Below, one piece after another: positions 8,973 to 17,715 of a stretch of DNA of 64,000 nucleotides. This stretch comes from Kribbella rubisoli (GTDB taxonomy: Bacteria > Actinomycetota > Actinomycetes > Propionibacteriales > Kribbellaceae): NCBI RefSeq assembly GCF_004217145.1, contig NZ_SHKR01000011.1, forward strand, positions 124,001 through 188,000, read 5' to 3'. Both the position numbers and the translations under genes were made by a program. The stretch's first letter is position 1; each line of letters opens with the position of its first letter. The notes under the pieces are model-generated. The model made no database searches. It saw only the letters and a program-made list of their open reading frames with translations, and was not told the DNA's origin.

Positions 8973-10223
8973 ATGTTCCGAGCGCTCCGCCCCGTGCTGT
9001 TGCTGTTCCTGGTGGCGATCCCCGCGGTCGCCCTCCGACTCACCGGTACGCACCCCCCGGCACTGGCCTCGTTGCTGATCTTCGGCCTCGCCGTGGTCGC
9101 CGCATCCTTCGTCCTGGCCTGGGCTGCCGAGGCGGCAGAGATGGACATTTCGGGCGGTCTGGCGATCGCACTCCTGGCGGTCATCGCAGTCCTGCCGGAG
9201 TACGCGGTCGATCTGTACTTCGCCCACACCGCCGGCTCGAATCCGGCCTACGTGCAGTTCGCGGCAGCCAACATGACCGGGTCGAACCGGCTGCTCCTCG
9301 GCCTCGGCTGGTCCAGCGTCGTGCTCATCAGCCTGTACGTCGCATCCCGGCGCAGCGGGCAGTCCGTCAAGGCGCTGGTGCTCGAGTCCGGGTACCGCCG
9401 GGAGCTGGGGTTCCTCGCCGTCGCCGGTCTGGTCGCGTTCGCGATCCCGGTGACCGGCGAGATCCACCTGGTGCTGGGGATCCTGCTGCTCGCCTTCTTC
9501 GGGTACTACCTGTACCGCGCGGCCACCTCCGAGCATGACGACGAGCCGGACCTGATCGGCCCGGCCGCGACGATCGGTGCGCTGCCCCGGTTGCAGCGGC
9601 GGATCACCGTGACCGCGATGTTCCTGGTCTCGGCCGGGATCATCCTAGCGGCCGCGGAGCCGTTCGCGGACTCGCTCGTTCAGGGCGGGCATGCGCTGGG
9701 GATCGACCAGTTCCTGCTGGTCCAGTGGCTGGCGCCGCTGGCGTCCGAGGCGCCGGAGTTCATCGTGGCGATCCTGTTCGCCTGGCGGGGCAAGGGCGCG
9801 GCGGCGCTGGGCCTGCTGATCTCGGCCAAGGTGAACCAGTGGACCCTGCTGATCGGCAGCCTCCCGATCGCGTACGGGATCGGTGGCGGCGGCCCGGCGC
9901 TGCACCTGGACGGACGGCAGGTCGAGGAGTTCCTCCTCACCGCCACGCAGACGCTGCTCGGGATCGCGATCCTGCTGAACCTGCGCTTCCCGCGCTGGGC
10001 GGCGTGGACGCTGCTGGGGCTGTTCGCGATCCAGTTCGCCGTGCCGGGTCAGACCGGGCGCTACGTGATCAGCGCGATCTACCTCGTGCTGGCGATCGGC
10101 GCGGCGATCCACAACCGCGACCAGGTCCTGCGGACGATCACCTCACCGTTCCGCCGTACGGAAAAGCCCGTCGACGCGGAGCCCGCGAACGCCGAACACG
10201 CCGACACCCTCCAAAACGCGTAA
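8973..10223 (+). CDS. Cation antiporter of the Ca2+/cation (NCX-like) family
   Basis: A 416-residue integral membrane protein with about eleven hydrophobic segments. Two inverted-repeat transport motifs can be seen: LLAVIAVLPEYAVDLYFA near residue 70 and APLASEAPEFIVAILFAWRG near 258. Each carries the Pro-Glu pair that coordinates cations in the CaCA superfamily. The second is followed by SAKVNQWTLLIGSLP, as in this family. It probably exchanges Na+ or H+ against Ca2+ or another cation across the plasma membrane. The C-terminal 30 residues are polar and cytoplasmic. Expression is probably controlled by the divergent ArsR repressor through the palindrome just upstream. Confidence 0.85.
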   Translation: MFRALRPVLLLFLVAIPAVALRLTGTHPPALASLLIFGLAVVAASFVLAWAAEAAEMDISGGLAIALLAVIAVLPEYAVDLYFAHTAGSNPAYVQFAAANMTGSNRLLLGLGWSSVVLISLYVASRRSGQSVKALVLESGYRRELGFLAVAGLVAFAIPVTGEIHLVLGILLLAFFGYYLYRAATSEHDDEPDLIGPAATIGALPRLQRRITVTAMFLVSAGIILAAAEPFADSLVQGGHALGIDQFLLVQWLAPLASEAPEFIVAILFAWRGKGAAALGLLISAKVNQWTLLIGSLPIAYGIGGGGPALHLDGRQVEEFLLTATQTLLGIAILLNLRFPRWAAWTLLGLFAIQFAVPGQTGRYVISAIYLVLAIGAAIHNRDQVLRTITSPFRRTEKPVDAEPANAEHADTLQNA

Positions 10224-10248
10224 CCCCCGCCCCCGCCCCTCCCCCCGG

Positions 10249-10341
10249 CGCCTTGGATGGGTTCACCCACCATGTTGTGGGTTCCCCTCCGTGGCTCCGG
10301 GGTGAAAACCCACAACCCGGTGGGTGAACCCATCCAAGGCG
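10249..10341. terminator. Very long palindromic bidirectional terminator
   Basis: Perfect 22-bp arms (10249-10270 and 10320-10341) enclose a second perfect 10-bp pairing (10274-10283 with 10307-10316) and an apical CCCC/GGGG pairing, giving a stem of more than 30 bp. It lies between the stops of the convergent antiporter and WhiB genes. No T-tract is needed for such stems in actinobacteria. The perfect arms are unusually long for a terminator. Confidence 0.7.
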
Positions 10342-10366
10342 TGGGGAGTGGGGGGTGCGGGCGAGG

Positions 10367-10678
10367 TCAGGAGGCTTGCTGGGTTTCGTCGATCTCGGTG
10401 AGGAGCGGCGGGCGGTTGCGGCGCTCCTGGGGGCCCGGGCGGCCGCGGCGGCGGCCGTAGAGGAACTTCTCGCCGGCGGCGGTGCCGGTGAACTTCGTCC
10501 GGCGCGCCCACTCCCGGCACTCCTCGATCACGGGGCACGAGGTCAGGCAGAGCGCCTGCGCCTTGCGCTGCTCCCACTGGGTCGCGGTCTCGTCGTACGA
10601 CGGCGCCTGTCCGACGCACGCGGCCTTCGTCATCCAGCGGTCGGCCGGGTCAACGATCACCGTCAAAGTAGGCCTCAT
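10367..10678 (-). CDS. WhiB-family iron-sulfur regulator with C-x3-C spacing
   Basis: The start is the ATG at 10678, which has GAGGAG four bases upstream; the protein has 103 residues. Cluster cysteines are seen in KAACVG and in LCLTSCPVIEEC, so the central pair is C-x3-C instead of the usual C-x2-C, followed by the normal x5 spacing. The G[VI]WGG turn of classical Wbl proteins is replaced by a TGTAAGEKFLYG segment, and the tail is basic (GRRRGRPGP), like an AT-hook. It is therefore a divergent Wbl, probably binding DNA directly. It is monocistronic and convergent with the antiporter. Confidence 0.85.
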   Translation of the reverse strand: MRPTLTVIVDPADRWMTKAACVGQAPSYDETATQWEQRKAQALCLTSCPVIEECREWARRTKFTGTAAGEKFLYGRRRGRPGPQERRNRPPLLTEIDETQQAS

Positions 10679-10774
10679 GGGCTCCTCGTTCCTCATCGAT
10701 CGGGCGGATCGGTAGGAACAGACTGAACCCGTCGCGTTGCCCCGGTGCGACGCCAATGTTTCCGGCATGAAACG

Positions 10775-11281
10775 TCAGTGCCGGACGAGGCGGATCTCAC
10801 GTAGATCGAAGTAGGGATCGTGCTTGCCGACGCCGTCCGGCGCGAACCCGTGCCGCCGGTAGAAGCCGAGCGCCTGCTCGTTTCCCTCGAAGACCCAGAG
10901 AAACGCGGGCTGTTTGCCGACGGCAACATCCAGCAGGCGGGTGCCGAGTCCGGTCTTCCAGAACGCCTGCCGGGTGTAGATCGCCTCCAGCTCGAACGGC
11001 ACCGGCGCGTCCTCGTCGCGGCCCGGGCCGATGCCGACGAAACCGGCCACGCGGTCCTGGACCGGCGCGTCCGGATCCGGGTTCACCGCGATCCAGCGGC
11101 GCCGGCCCTCACCCAGGGGTGTGGTCCAGCGTTCGATCCGGCGTTCGAGGTTCGACGTACGCTCACCGAGCAGGTCGGCCGGCACGAGCCCGGCGTACGC
11201 CTCCCGCCAGCAGAGCAGGTGACACCAGGCCGCGGCCTCGGCGTCGTCGGGCGTGACCGGGCGGATCTCGGGTTGCTGCAC
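10775..11281 (-). CDS. GNAT-family N-acetyltransferase
   Basis: The 168-residue protein has the GNAT fold pattern: ELEAIYTRQAFWKTGLGTRLL is the beta4-alpha3 region. The pyrophosphate-binding loop reads FWKTGLG where QRKGIG-like sequences are common, and ALGFYRRHGFAPDG is motif B. Substrate unknown. The GTG start directly follows the stop of the upstream dehydrogenase gene (TGAGTG), so it is translationally coupled and is the last gene of the operon that begins with the solute-binding protein at 17715. Confidence 0.85.
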   Translation of the reverse strand: MQQPEIRPVTPDDAEAAAWCHLLCWREAYAGLVPADLLGERTSNLERRIERWTTPLGEGRRRWIAVNPDPDAPVQDRVAGFVGIGPGRDEDAPVPFELEAIYTRQAFWKTGLGTRLLDVAVGKQPAFLWVFEGNEQALGFYRRHGFAPDGVGKHDPYFDLREIRLVRH

Positions 11282-12250
11282 TCAGACAGTAAAGACGATC
11301 TTGCCGAAGACGTCGCCTGCGTTCATCTTCGCGAAGCCGTCGCGGGCGTCCTCGAGCGGAAGGATCGAGTCGATGTGCGGCGAGATCCCGGCGGTCGCCA
11401 TGAACTGCATCAGCTCAGCCAGCTCGGTCCGCGTACCCATCGTCGAGCCCTGGACGCGCAACTGGAGGAAGAAGATCCGGTTCAGCTCGGCGGACTTCGG
11501 CGCCTGGCCGCTGGTCGCTCCGGAGATCACCAGCGTGCCGCCCTGCTTGAGCGACTTGAGCGAGTGCGACCAGGTCGCCTGCCCGACCGTCTCCATCACC
11601 GCGTCGACCCGCTCCGGCATCCGCGCGCCCGACTCGAATGCCTCGTGCGCGCCGATCTCGACGGCCTTGGCCCGCTTCGCCTCGTCCCGGCTCGTCGCCC
11701 ACACCCGCATCCCCGCGGCCCGTGCCAGCGTGATCAGCGAGGTCGCCACGCCGCCGCCGGCACCCTGCACGAGCACGGTGTCGCCCGGCTTCAGCCCCGA
11801 CTGCGTGAACAACATCCGGTACGCCGTGAGCCACGCCGTGGGCAGGCACGCCGCCTGCTCGAAGCTCAGCCCGGCCGGCTTCGGTACGACGTTCCGCGCG
11901 GGTACGGCGACCTTCTGCGCGAGCGTGCCCTGGTACCGCTCGCTCAACAGCGAGCGCTTCGGGTCGAGCGTCTCATCGCCCTTCCACGCCGGGTCCGAGA
12001 CCACCGCGTGCACGACCACCTCGTTGCCGTCCGGGTCCACGCCGGCCGCGTCACACCCGAGGATCATCGGCAGGTTCTGCTCGGCCAGCCCGACCCCCTT
12101 CAACGACCAGAGATCGTGATGGTTGAGCGCCGTCGCCTTCACCTCGATCGTCACCCAACCCTCGGGGACCTCGGGCTCGGGCCGCTCCCCCACCTCCAGC
12201 GCGGAGATCGGGTCGTCGGCGTCGAACTTGGCGGCATAGGCAGCAAGCAT
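11282..12250 (-). CDS. Zinc-type alcohol dehydrogenase/quinone oxidoreductase-like enzyme (MDR family)
   Basis: A 322-residue medium-chain dehydrogenase/reductase. The N-terminal GroES-like domain contains ALNHHDLWSLKG and ILGCDAAGVDPDG. The Rossmann domain has VQGAGGGVATSLITLA. The structural-zinc cysteine set is absent and the His-Asp of NHHDL takes the place of the catalytic Cys region, so a zinc-independent reductase is possible. The ATG at 12250 has AAGGTGG upstream and lies 10 bases after the stop of the GDPD-IMPase gene, so it belongs to the same operon. Natural substrate unknown; oxidation of inositol or glycerol products would fit the context but is inference. Confidence 0.82.
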   Translation of the reverse strand: MLAAYAAKFDADDPISALEVGERPEPEVPEGWVTIEVKATALNHHDLWSLKGVGLAEQNLPMILGCDAAGVDPDGNEVVVHAVVSDPAWKGDETLDPKRSLLSERYQGTLAQKVAVPARNVVPKPAGLSFEQAACLPTAWLTAYRMLFTQSGLKPGDTVLVQGAGGGVATSLITLARAAGMRVWATSRDEAKRAKAVEIGAHEAFESGARMPERVDAVMETVGQATWSHSLKSLKQGGTLVISGATSGQAPKSAELNRIFFLQLRVQGSTMGTRTELAELMQFMATAGISPHIDSILPLEDARDGFAKMNAGDVFGKIVFTV

Positions 12251-12260
12251 GCTGACCACC

Positions 12261-13781
12261 TTAGACGCCCTTCCTCCGCGCCACGGACCAGAGCTTGTGG
12301 AGCTCCTGGGCGTACTCCGGGCGGGCCGCCAGGATGCCGCCGGACTCGGGCCACACGGTTTCGTTGCCGTTGTCATCGAGGAGGACGCCACCGGCTTCCC
12401 GGACGACGAGCGCGGAGGCCAGGTGGTCGATAGGGCTGAAGCGCTCGATCACGGCTCCGACGCCGCGACCGGCCGCAGGACCGGCGAGGGTGAGGGTCCC
12501 GGACCCCATCACCCGAAGAGTGCAGAACCGGTCGCGGAGCCCGTCGAGGAAGAGGTCCATGCCGGGCCACGGCGAGTGGTTCAGCAGTTCGGTGCTCACG
12601 ATCCTCCCCTCCAGACCCGACTCAGCACGGTCCGAGGTCTGAAGTTCGAGGGGCCGCCCGTCGAGTTCGGCACCCTTGCCCGCGACAGCGGCGAACACCT
12701 GGTCGCGCCAGACATCGCCCACCACGGCAACGAACGGCTCGCGGTCGATGGCCAGGGCGAGCGAGAACGCCGTCCACGGCACGCCGTTGGCCAGGTTCGC
12801 GGTCCCGTCGACGGGGTCGACGTACCAGCAGGGAACCCCTGGACGGGCCACGCCACCCATTTCCTCCCCCACGACGAGGTGGCCGGGGAGCCGTTCGGCA
12901 ATGACCTTCCGGACATGCGCTTCGACGGCGAGGTCGACGGCTGTCACGTGGTCCGCGGCGTTTGCCTTCGTACGGACGTCGCCGAGGTCGGCATTGCGGG
13001 TGAAGTCGTTGGCCCACCGCGCGAGTTCGCCGGCGACGGCAATAGCCTCCACAAGCTCGTCATCTGTGAGCTTGACCGGCCGGGGCGCTTCTTCCCAGGA
13101 CGCCCGGCCTTCGGCGACGACCTTCCGGAGTACGCCGAGCCGGTTGGTCGTGACGACGTCCGCGCCGAGGGCGAGGACCCAGCGCATCGCGTCCTCGTCG
13201 TCGACCGTCCAGCAGGCGACATCGAGTCCCGCACGATGGACGACGTCGATGAGCTCGGCGCTGAGGAGGAGGTACTCCGTGTTGACGACGTCGGGCCGCA
13301 ATTCCGCGAGGACGTCCGCGGACGGCAGGTCGCGGCGGTCCCACGGGAGCCAGATGCTCGCCTCCGGGTCGAGCGCCCGGACGGTCCTCAGCGCCTCCAG
13401 CGCGCCGCACCAGGCGACCCGTACTCCCGAGCCCAGCACGACCCGCATCGCGGCATCGACGATTTCCGGCGTACTGCTGTCGATCAACAGAGTCGACGAC
13501 GTCCCGGCCGCGAGGGTGAGAACGTCCGCGAGGAGCGGGATGCGGTTCTCGCCCTCGCCGAGCGCCGCGACGTCGGCCCAGTCGACCTGCGAGACCTCCC
13601 GGTCGAGACCCCACAGACGCTCGAGGGTCTCGTCGTGCAGAACTACGACGCGACCGTCCCGGGTCACCCGGACGTCGATCTCGATGAACTCGGCGCCCGC
13701 GTCGATGGCCGAGCGCACCGCCGCGATCGTGTTCTCCCGGTGCCGTTCGACATCGCCTCGGTGTGCGGTGGCAGTACTCAT
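12261..13781 (-). CDS. Fusion: glycerophosphodiester phosphodiesterase + inositol monophosphatase
   Basis: A 506-residue two-domain protein from the ATG at 13781. Residues 1 to about 230 are a GDPD TIM barrel: AHRGD and HRENT, EIDVRVTRDGRVVVLHDE with the catalytic Glu/Asp and His, and near the end WTVDDEDAMRWVLALGADVVTTN. Residues about 240-505 are an inositol monophosphatase: VVGEEMGG with metal-ligand Glu, YVDPVDGTANLANG with two Asp ligands, and SPIDHLASALVVREAGG with the third Asp. Together they could cut glycerophosphoinositol and dephosphorylate an inositol phosphate. The start overlaps the stop of the ABC ATPase gene by four bases. No signal peptide is present, so it acts in the cytosol on imported substrate. 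Confidence 0.9.
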   Translation of the reverse strand: MSTATAHRGDVERHRENTIAAVRSAIDAGAEFIEIDVRVTRDGRVVVLHDETLERLWGLDREVSQVDWADVAALGEGENRIPLLADVLTLAAGTSSTLLIDSSTPEIVDAAMRVVLGSGVRVAWCGALEALRTVRALDPEASIWLPWDRRDLPSADVLAELRPDVVNTEYLLLSAELIDVVHRAGLDVACWTVDDEDAMRWVLALGADVVTTNRLGVLRKVVAEGRASWEEAPRPVKLTDDELVEAIAVAGELARWANDFTRNADLGDVRTKANAADHVTAVDLAVEAHVRKVIAERLPGHLVVGEEMGGVARPGVPCWYVDPVDGTANLANGVPWTAFSLALAIDREPFVAVVGDVWRDQVFAAVAGKGAELDGRPLELQTSDRAESGLEGRIVSTELLNHSPWPGMDLFLDGLRDRFCTLRVMGSGTLTLAGPAAGRGVGAVIERFSPIDHLASALVVREAGGVLLDDNGNETVWPESGGILAARPEYAQELHKLWSVARRKGV

Positions 13782-14803
13782 TCCGCCGTTCCCTGGCCGA
13801 CGAGCTGACCGTCCTCGAACTCGAGCCACTTCTCGATCCGCGCACAGCCGGAAGCGCCGACAGCGGGCGGGACACCGGTCACATACGCACGCAGTACGGC
13901 GTCCTCGCGGCGCAGATGCAGCTCGGCGAAATGCCCACGCGGGACGACCCGTTCGACGGTCGCGGCGAGCCCGCGAGGATGCGTCTCGGTCCCGAAGACG
14001 ACATCCTCGGGACGGATCCCGACCACGCCCGGGCCTGGCACGACCCGACCGTCCTTGATCGCGCCTTCGAGCCGGTTGAGACTCCCGATGAACGTCGCGA
14101 CGAACTCGGTGGCCGGCGTTCCGTAGAGGTCGGCCGGAGTACTGAACTGTTCGATCCGGCCGTTGTTCATCACCGCGATCCGGTCCGAGACCGACATCGC
14201 CTCCTCCTGGTCGTGGGTGACGATGACGGTGGTGATGCCCAGCCGCTGCTGGATCTCGCGGATGTCCTCGCGGACCTTCACGCGCAGCTTCGCGTCGAGG
14301 TTGCTGAGCGGCTCGTCGAGCAGCAGCAGTTCCGGCTCCTGGACGAGCGCCCGCGCGAGCGCCGTCCGTTGCTGCTCACCGCCGGAGATGCGCGCCGGGC
14401 GCGAGTCCTTGTGGTGCAGGAGATTCACCAGCTCGAGGGCGGCGTCGACGCGTTCGGCGATCTCCGCCTTCGGCCGCTTGCGCAGCTTCAGCGGGAAGGC
14501 GACGTTCTTGGCCACGGTCATGTGCGGCCAGAGCGCGTAGTTCTGGAACACCATCGCGCTCGGACGGTGCTCGGGCCCCAGGTGCACGACCTCGCGGCCG
14601 CCGACCTTGATCGAGCCCGCGTCCGGGGTGAGGAAGCCCGCGATCATCCGCAGCGTCGTGGTCTTCCCGCAGCCGGACGGGCCGAGCAGCGAGACGAGCT
14701 CACCCGGGCGGACCGTCATGTCGAGGCTGTGGATGATGCTCCGGCCGCCGAGCACCTTGTGCAGGCCTTCGATCTCGAGGCCGCCGGAATCTGATGTGGT
14801 CAT
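13778..14803 (-). CDS. ABC importer ATP-binding protein (UgpC/PotA type)
   Basis: A 341-residue ATPase with Walker A GPSGCGKTTT, Q-loop MVFQNYALWPHMTV, signature ISGGEQQRTALARAL, Walker B LLLLDEPLSNLDAKLR and switch VTHDQEEAM. A C-terminal TOBE-like beta domain (about 240-341) contains GIRPEDV, as in MalK/UgpC/PotA proteins. It energises the two permeases encoded just upstream (start 14803, seven bases after the permease stop). Its position between permeases and the GDPD-IMPase enzyme makes an organophosphate importer likely. Confidence 0.9.
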   Translation of the reverse strand: MTTSDSGGLEIEGLHKVLGGRSIIHSLDMTVRPGELVSLLGPSGCGKTTTLRMIAGFLTPDAGSIKVGGREVVHLGPEHRPSAMVFQNYALWPHMTVAKNVAFPLKLRKRPKAEIAERVDAALELVNLLHHKDSRPARISGGEQQRTALARALVQEPELLLLDEPLSNLDAKLRVKVREDIREIQQRLGITTVIVTHDQEEAMSVSDRIAVMNNGRIEQFSTPADLYGTPATEFVATFIGSLNRLEGAIKDGRVVPGPGVVGIRPEDVVFGTETHPRGLAATVERVVPRGHFAELHLRREDAVLRAYVTGVPPAVGASGCARIEKWLEFEDGQLVGQGTAE

Positions 14804-14810
14804 GGTGCCC

Positions 14811-15620
14811 TTACTTGATCTGGAAGCCCTCGGCGAGGTGGCCGCCGACGATGTGCTTGTGCGCGGCCAGCAGCAACGCGACGGAGGGGATGGCGAGCAG
14901 GATCGAGAAGACCGCCGCCACCTGGGTCGGGTAGTTGAGCACGAGGCTGTACATCTGGGTCGGCATCGTCATGTAGTCGGGTGCACCGACCAGGTACGTG
15001 CCCTGGGCCTCGTCGAACGAGGACAGGAAGCTCATGATCGCGGCCACCAGGATCCCCGGCAGGGCCATCGGCAGCGTCACGCTGAAGAAGGTCCGCAGCT
15101 TCGATGCGCCCGCGTCCCGCGCGGCCTCCTCGAGACTGCGCGGTACGGCGGCGAACGCGGCGGCCGGGATCCAGGTCATGAACACGACCGTGCCGAGCAC
15201 GTGGACGACGAGGATGCCGAGGATCGTGTTCATCAGGTTGAGCGCGTAGAACAGCGCGGCGAGCGAGACGAACAGCCCCATCTTCGGGAACGAGTTCGCC
15301 GCGAACACCCCGATCAGGAAGAACCGCCGGCCCGGGAACTCGAAGCGCGCGAACGCGTACGCGGCCGGCAGGCAGATCACCGCGGAGACGAGCACGGTGA
15401 TCGGAGCGAAGAACAGCGAGTTCTGTACGGCGACCCCGAGCGCCCGATCGCTGAACACGACGCTCCACCACCGGAAGGTCCACGCGTCGGGGAGCAGGTC
15501 CGGGTACGTCCAGCTCGCCGCGAACGCCCGCATGGCCAGCCACAGCAGCGGCCCGATGATGAACAACGCCAGGAGTGCGGCAAGCAGGACGACCACGCCG
15601 CGAGACAGTGCCCTGGGCAT
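14811..15620 (-). CDS. ABC importer permease subunit 2
   Basis: A 269-residue membrane protein with six predicted helices and the EAA loop EEAARDAGASKLRTFFSVTLP that docks on the ATPase. It is of the spermidine/iron/2-aminoethylphosphonate permease type. Its ATG at 15620 overlaps the stop of permease 1 by ATGA. It acts as a heterodimer with permease 1 in the plasma membrane. Confidence 0.88.
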   Translation of the reverse strand: MPRALSRGVVVLLAALLALFIIGPLLWLAMRAFAASWTYPDLLPDAWTFRWWSVVFSDRALGVAVQNSLFFAPITVLVSAVICLPAAYAFARFEFPGRRFFLIGVFAANSFPKMGLFVSLAALFYALNLMNTILGILVVHVLGTVVFMTWIPAAAFAAVPRSLEEAARDAGASKLRTFFSVTLPMALPGILVAAIMSFLSSFDEAQGTYLVGAPDYMTMPTQMYSLVLNYPTQVAAVFSILLAIPSVALLLAAHKHIVGGHLAEGFQIK

Positions 15621-16564
15621 CAAACCGCCCCGCTTTCCTTGGCCGAGCGGAAGTTCGCCCAGACGTACACCGCCGCGATCCCGGACGCGATCGCGAACAC
15701 GATGAAGGCGATCACAACGGCCTGCTGCGGCTGGTTGAACGCGGAGAAGTAGTTCGACATGTCGACCCCGAGCATGTTCGGCGAGTTCGGGCCGGTGAAG
15801 TACGGCACGGTGAACGAGCCGAGGATGCCGATCGCGGTGAACGTCGTCGCGATGATGATCGGCACACCCGCCATCGGAACCACGACGCTCCCGACCACCC
15901 GCCAGAACGAGGCGCCGGCGTCGCGCGCGGCGTCGATCATCGCCTGCGGGACGGCCTGCAGCCCCGAGGTGACCAACAGGGTCGCGAACGGAAGCGACGT
16001 CCACACCGAGCCGATGACGACGGTCACCAGCGTGTAGGACCAGACCGGGAAGCCCAGTCCGAGGTTGGCCGCCACACTGCGCAGGAAACCGTTCGCGGAG
16101 TAGAAGCCGAGGATTGCCCAGGAGGCGATGACCACCGGGATGAACAGCGGGATCACCGCTAGCGCGGACAGCAGTTTGCCGATCAGCCCGCCGGAGAACT
16201 TCAGGTACAGCCCGATGCCGACCGCGAGCAGGATGACGACGGTGGTGCTCACGACCGTGACGACGACCGTGACGACCAGATCGCCGAGGAACCGTGCGTT
16301 CGTGAACATCTCGGCGTACGCCGACAGCGTCGGGACGATGCCGTGCGCCGTGTGGACGTTCTGGCCGATGAGCGCGACGGTGCGGTTGAGACCGCCGGTG
16401 AACCCGAGGCTGAAGCCGAACGCGAGGACGACCGGGAAGCCGATGAAGAACGCGATCAGCACCATCGGCGGGAGCGCCATCAGCAAGCCCCGGGTCTGGC
16501 CCGCCGCCGCGGGGGCAGCGGGCCGGACCACGACCGCGGGGCGGGCTTCGACCTCTGCCGTCAC
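15620..16564 (-). CDS. ABC importer permease subunit 1
   Basis: A 314-residue permease with six or seven predicted helices and EAA loop IDAARDAGASFWRVVGSVVVP. The N-terminal 25 residues are polar and cytosolic (VTAEVEARP start). The GTG start at 16564 overlaps the stop of the binding-protein gene (GTGA), which fixes the start. Partner of permease 2. Confidence 0.87.
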   Translation of the reverse strand: MTAEVEARPAVVVRPAAPAAAGQTRGLLMALPPMVLIAFFIGFPVVLAFGFSLGFTGGLNRTVALIGQNVHTAHGIVPTLSAYAEMFTNARFLGDLVVTVVVTVVSTTVVILLAVGIGLYLKFSGGLIGKLLSALAVIPLFIPVVIASWAILGFYSANGFLRSVAANLGLGFPVWSYTLVTVVIGSVWTSLPFATLLVTSGLQAVPQAMIDAARDAGASFWRVVGSVVVPMAGVPIIIATTFTAIGILGSFTVPYFTGPNSPNMLGVDMSNYFSAFNQPQQAVVIAFIVFAIASGIAAVYVWANFRSAKESGAV

Positions 16565-17715
16565 TTGCCGGGGACCTTCTGGTCCCAGAGCTGGTTGAGG
16601 TCCTTGGTCATCGAGTCGAAGTAGCCCTTGCGCAGGTTGTTCGTGTCGGCGTTCGCGAACTTGGCCTGCAGCTCCTGCGGCAGCTTGTCGATCGAGATCG
16701 CCGGGTAGCCCGAGATGTCCTTGACGATCATCGCCTGCTGCTCGGGCTGCTCGACGAAGTTCACCAGCTTCAGCGCCGCGTCCTTGCTGGGGCTGTTGGC
16801 CGGGATGCCGAGGTACGCCGCTCCGCCGGTGAAGGACGGGTCGGAGATCTGCGTGGACTTTACCGTCGCGGGGATCGCGCCGTTCGCGACCGCCGTCGTG
16901 AACATGTCCGACCACACCGGCGCCATCGAGATCTGCCCGTTGGCGAGCAGGTCCAGCACCTGCTGGTTGCCGTTGGGGTAGACGCCCTTCTGGTACACGT
17001 ACGGGTTGAGACCGTGCAGCGTCGCGAAGCCCTGGTCCCAGTTGGACTCCAGCCCCTTGTCGTAGCCGACCGTCATCTTCTGCCGGGCGTCGGCGGGGAC
17101 GTACTTGTCGAGCACGGTTGCCACGAACGATCCGCCGGAACCGCCCGACTTGGGCGAGTTGTAGGTGAACTTGCCCGGGTGCGCCTTGATCCACGCGAGC
17201 AGGTCGTCCAGCGTCTTCGGCGGGGCCGGGACGGCCTTGGTGTCGTAGGCGAGCAGCACCGAGGATCCGCGGTACGGGATCCCGCCGGTGCCGCCGGCCT
17301 TGACGACGTCGGCCGGGATGTCGGCCAGCGCGGAGATCTTCGAGGAGTCCGCCGGCTCGAGGAGGTTCGCGGTCGATGCCTTCGGCACGAAGCCGCCGTC
17401 GACCACGTCGAAGCCGGGGTCCTTCTTCTGCGCGACCGACGCCGACAGTTTCGCCATCGTCTGGGCGTCGTGCTCGCCGTGCAGGTCAAGTGTGACCTGC
17501 ACCTTGTAGCCGGGGTTGGCCTTCTCGAACGCCGGGCCGAGGTCGTTCGCCCAGAGCTTCTGGATGTTCGTGTCGCCGCTGATGAAGACCCTGACCGTCT
17601 TCACGTCGCCGGCCCCGCCACCCTGCGCGGCGGTGCTGCTCTTCGCACACCCACCCAGTGCGAGGGTCGCGGCGACAACCGCCGCGACGGCTCCGAATGC
17701 GGGCCTGAGCTTCAT
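16561..17715 (-). CDS. ABC importer solute-binding lipoprotein
   Basis: A 384-residue precursor with a lipoprotein signal (hydrophobic core then LALGGC as lipobox, Cys near residue 22). It is followed by a two-lobed extracellular solute-binding domain of the Fe/spermidine/phosphonate type (VRVFISGDTNIQ, AYLGIPANSPSKDAALKLVNF). The ATG at 17715 has GGAGG at a good distance. It is the first gene of a seven-gene minus-strand operon: binding protein, two permeases, ATPase, GDPD-IMPase, dehydrogenase and GNAT. From the enzymes I infer glycerophosphodiesters, perhaps glycerophosphoinositol, as cargo; the sequence itself does not show the ligand. Confidence 0.87.
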   Translation of the reverse strand: MKLRPAFGAVAAVVAATLALGGCAKSSTAAQGGGAGDVKTVRVFISGDTNIQKLWANDLGPAFEKANPGYKVQVTLDLHGEHDAQTMAKLSASVAQKKDPGFDVVDGGFVPKASTANLLEPADSSKISALADIPADVVKAGGTGGIPYRGSSVLLAYDTKAVPAPPKTLDDLLAWIKAHPGKFTYNSPKSGGSGGSFVATVLDKYVPADARQKMTVGYDKGLESNWDQGFATLHGLNPYVYQKGVYPNGNQQVLDLLANGQISMAPVWSDMFTTAVANGAIPATVKSTQISDPSFTGGAAYLGIPANSPSKDAALKLVNFVEQPEQQAMIVKDISGYPAISIDKLPQELQAKFANADTNNLRKGYFDSMTKDLNQLWDQKVPGK

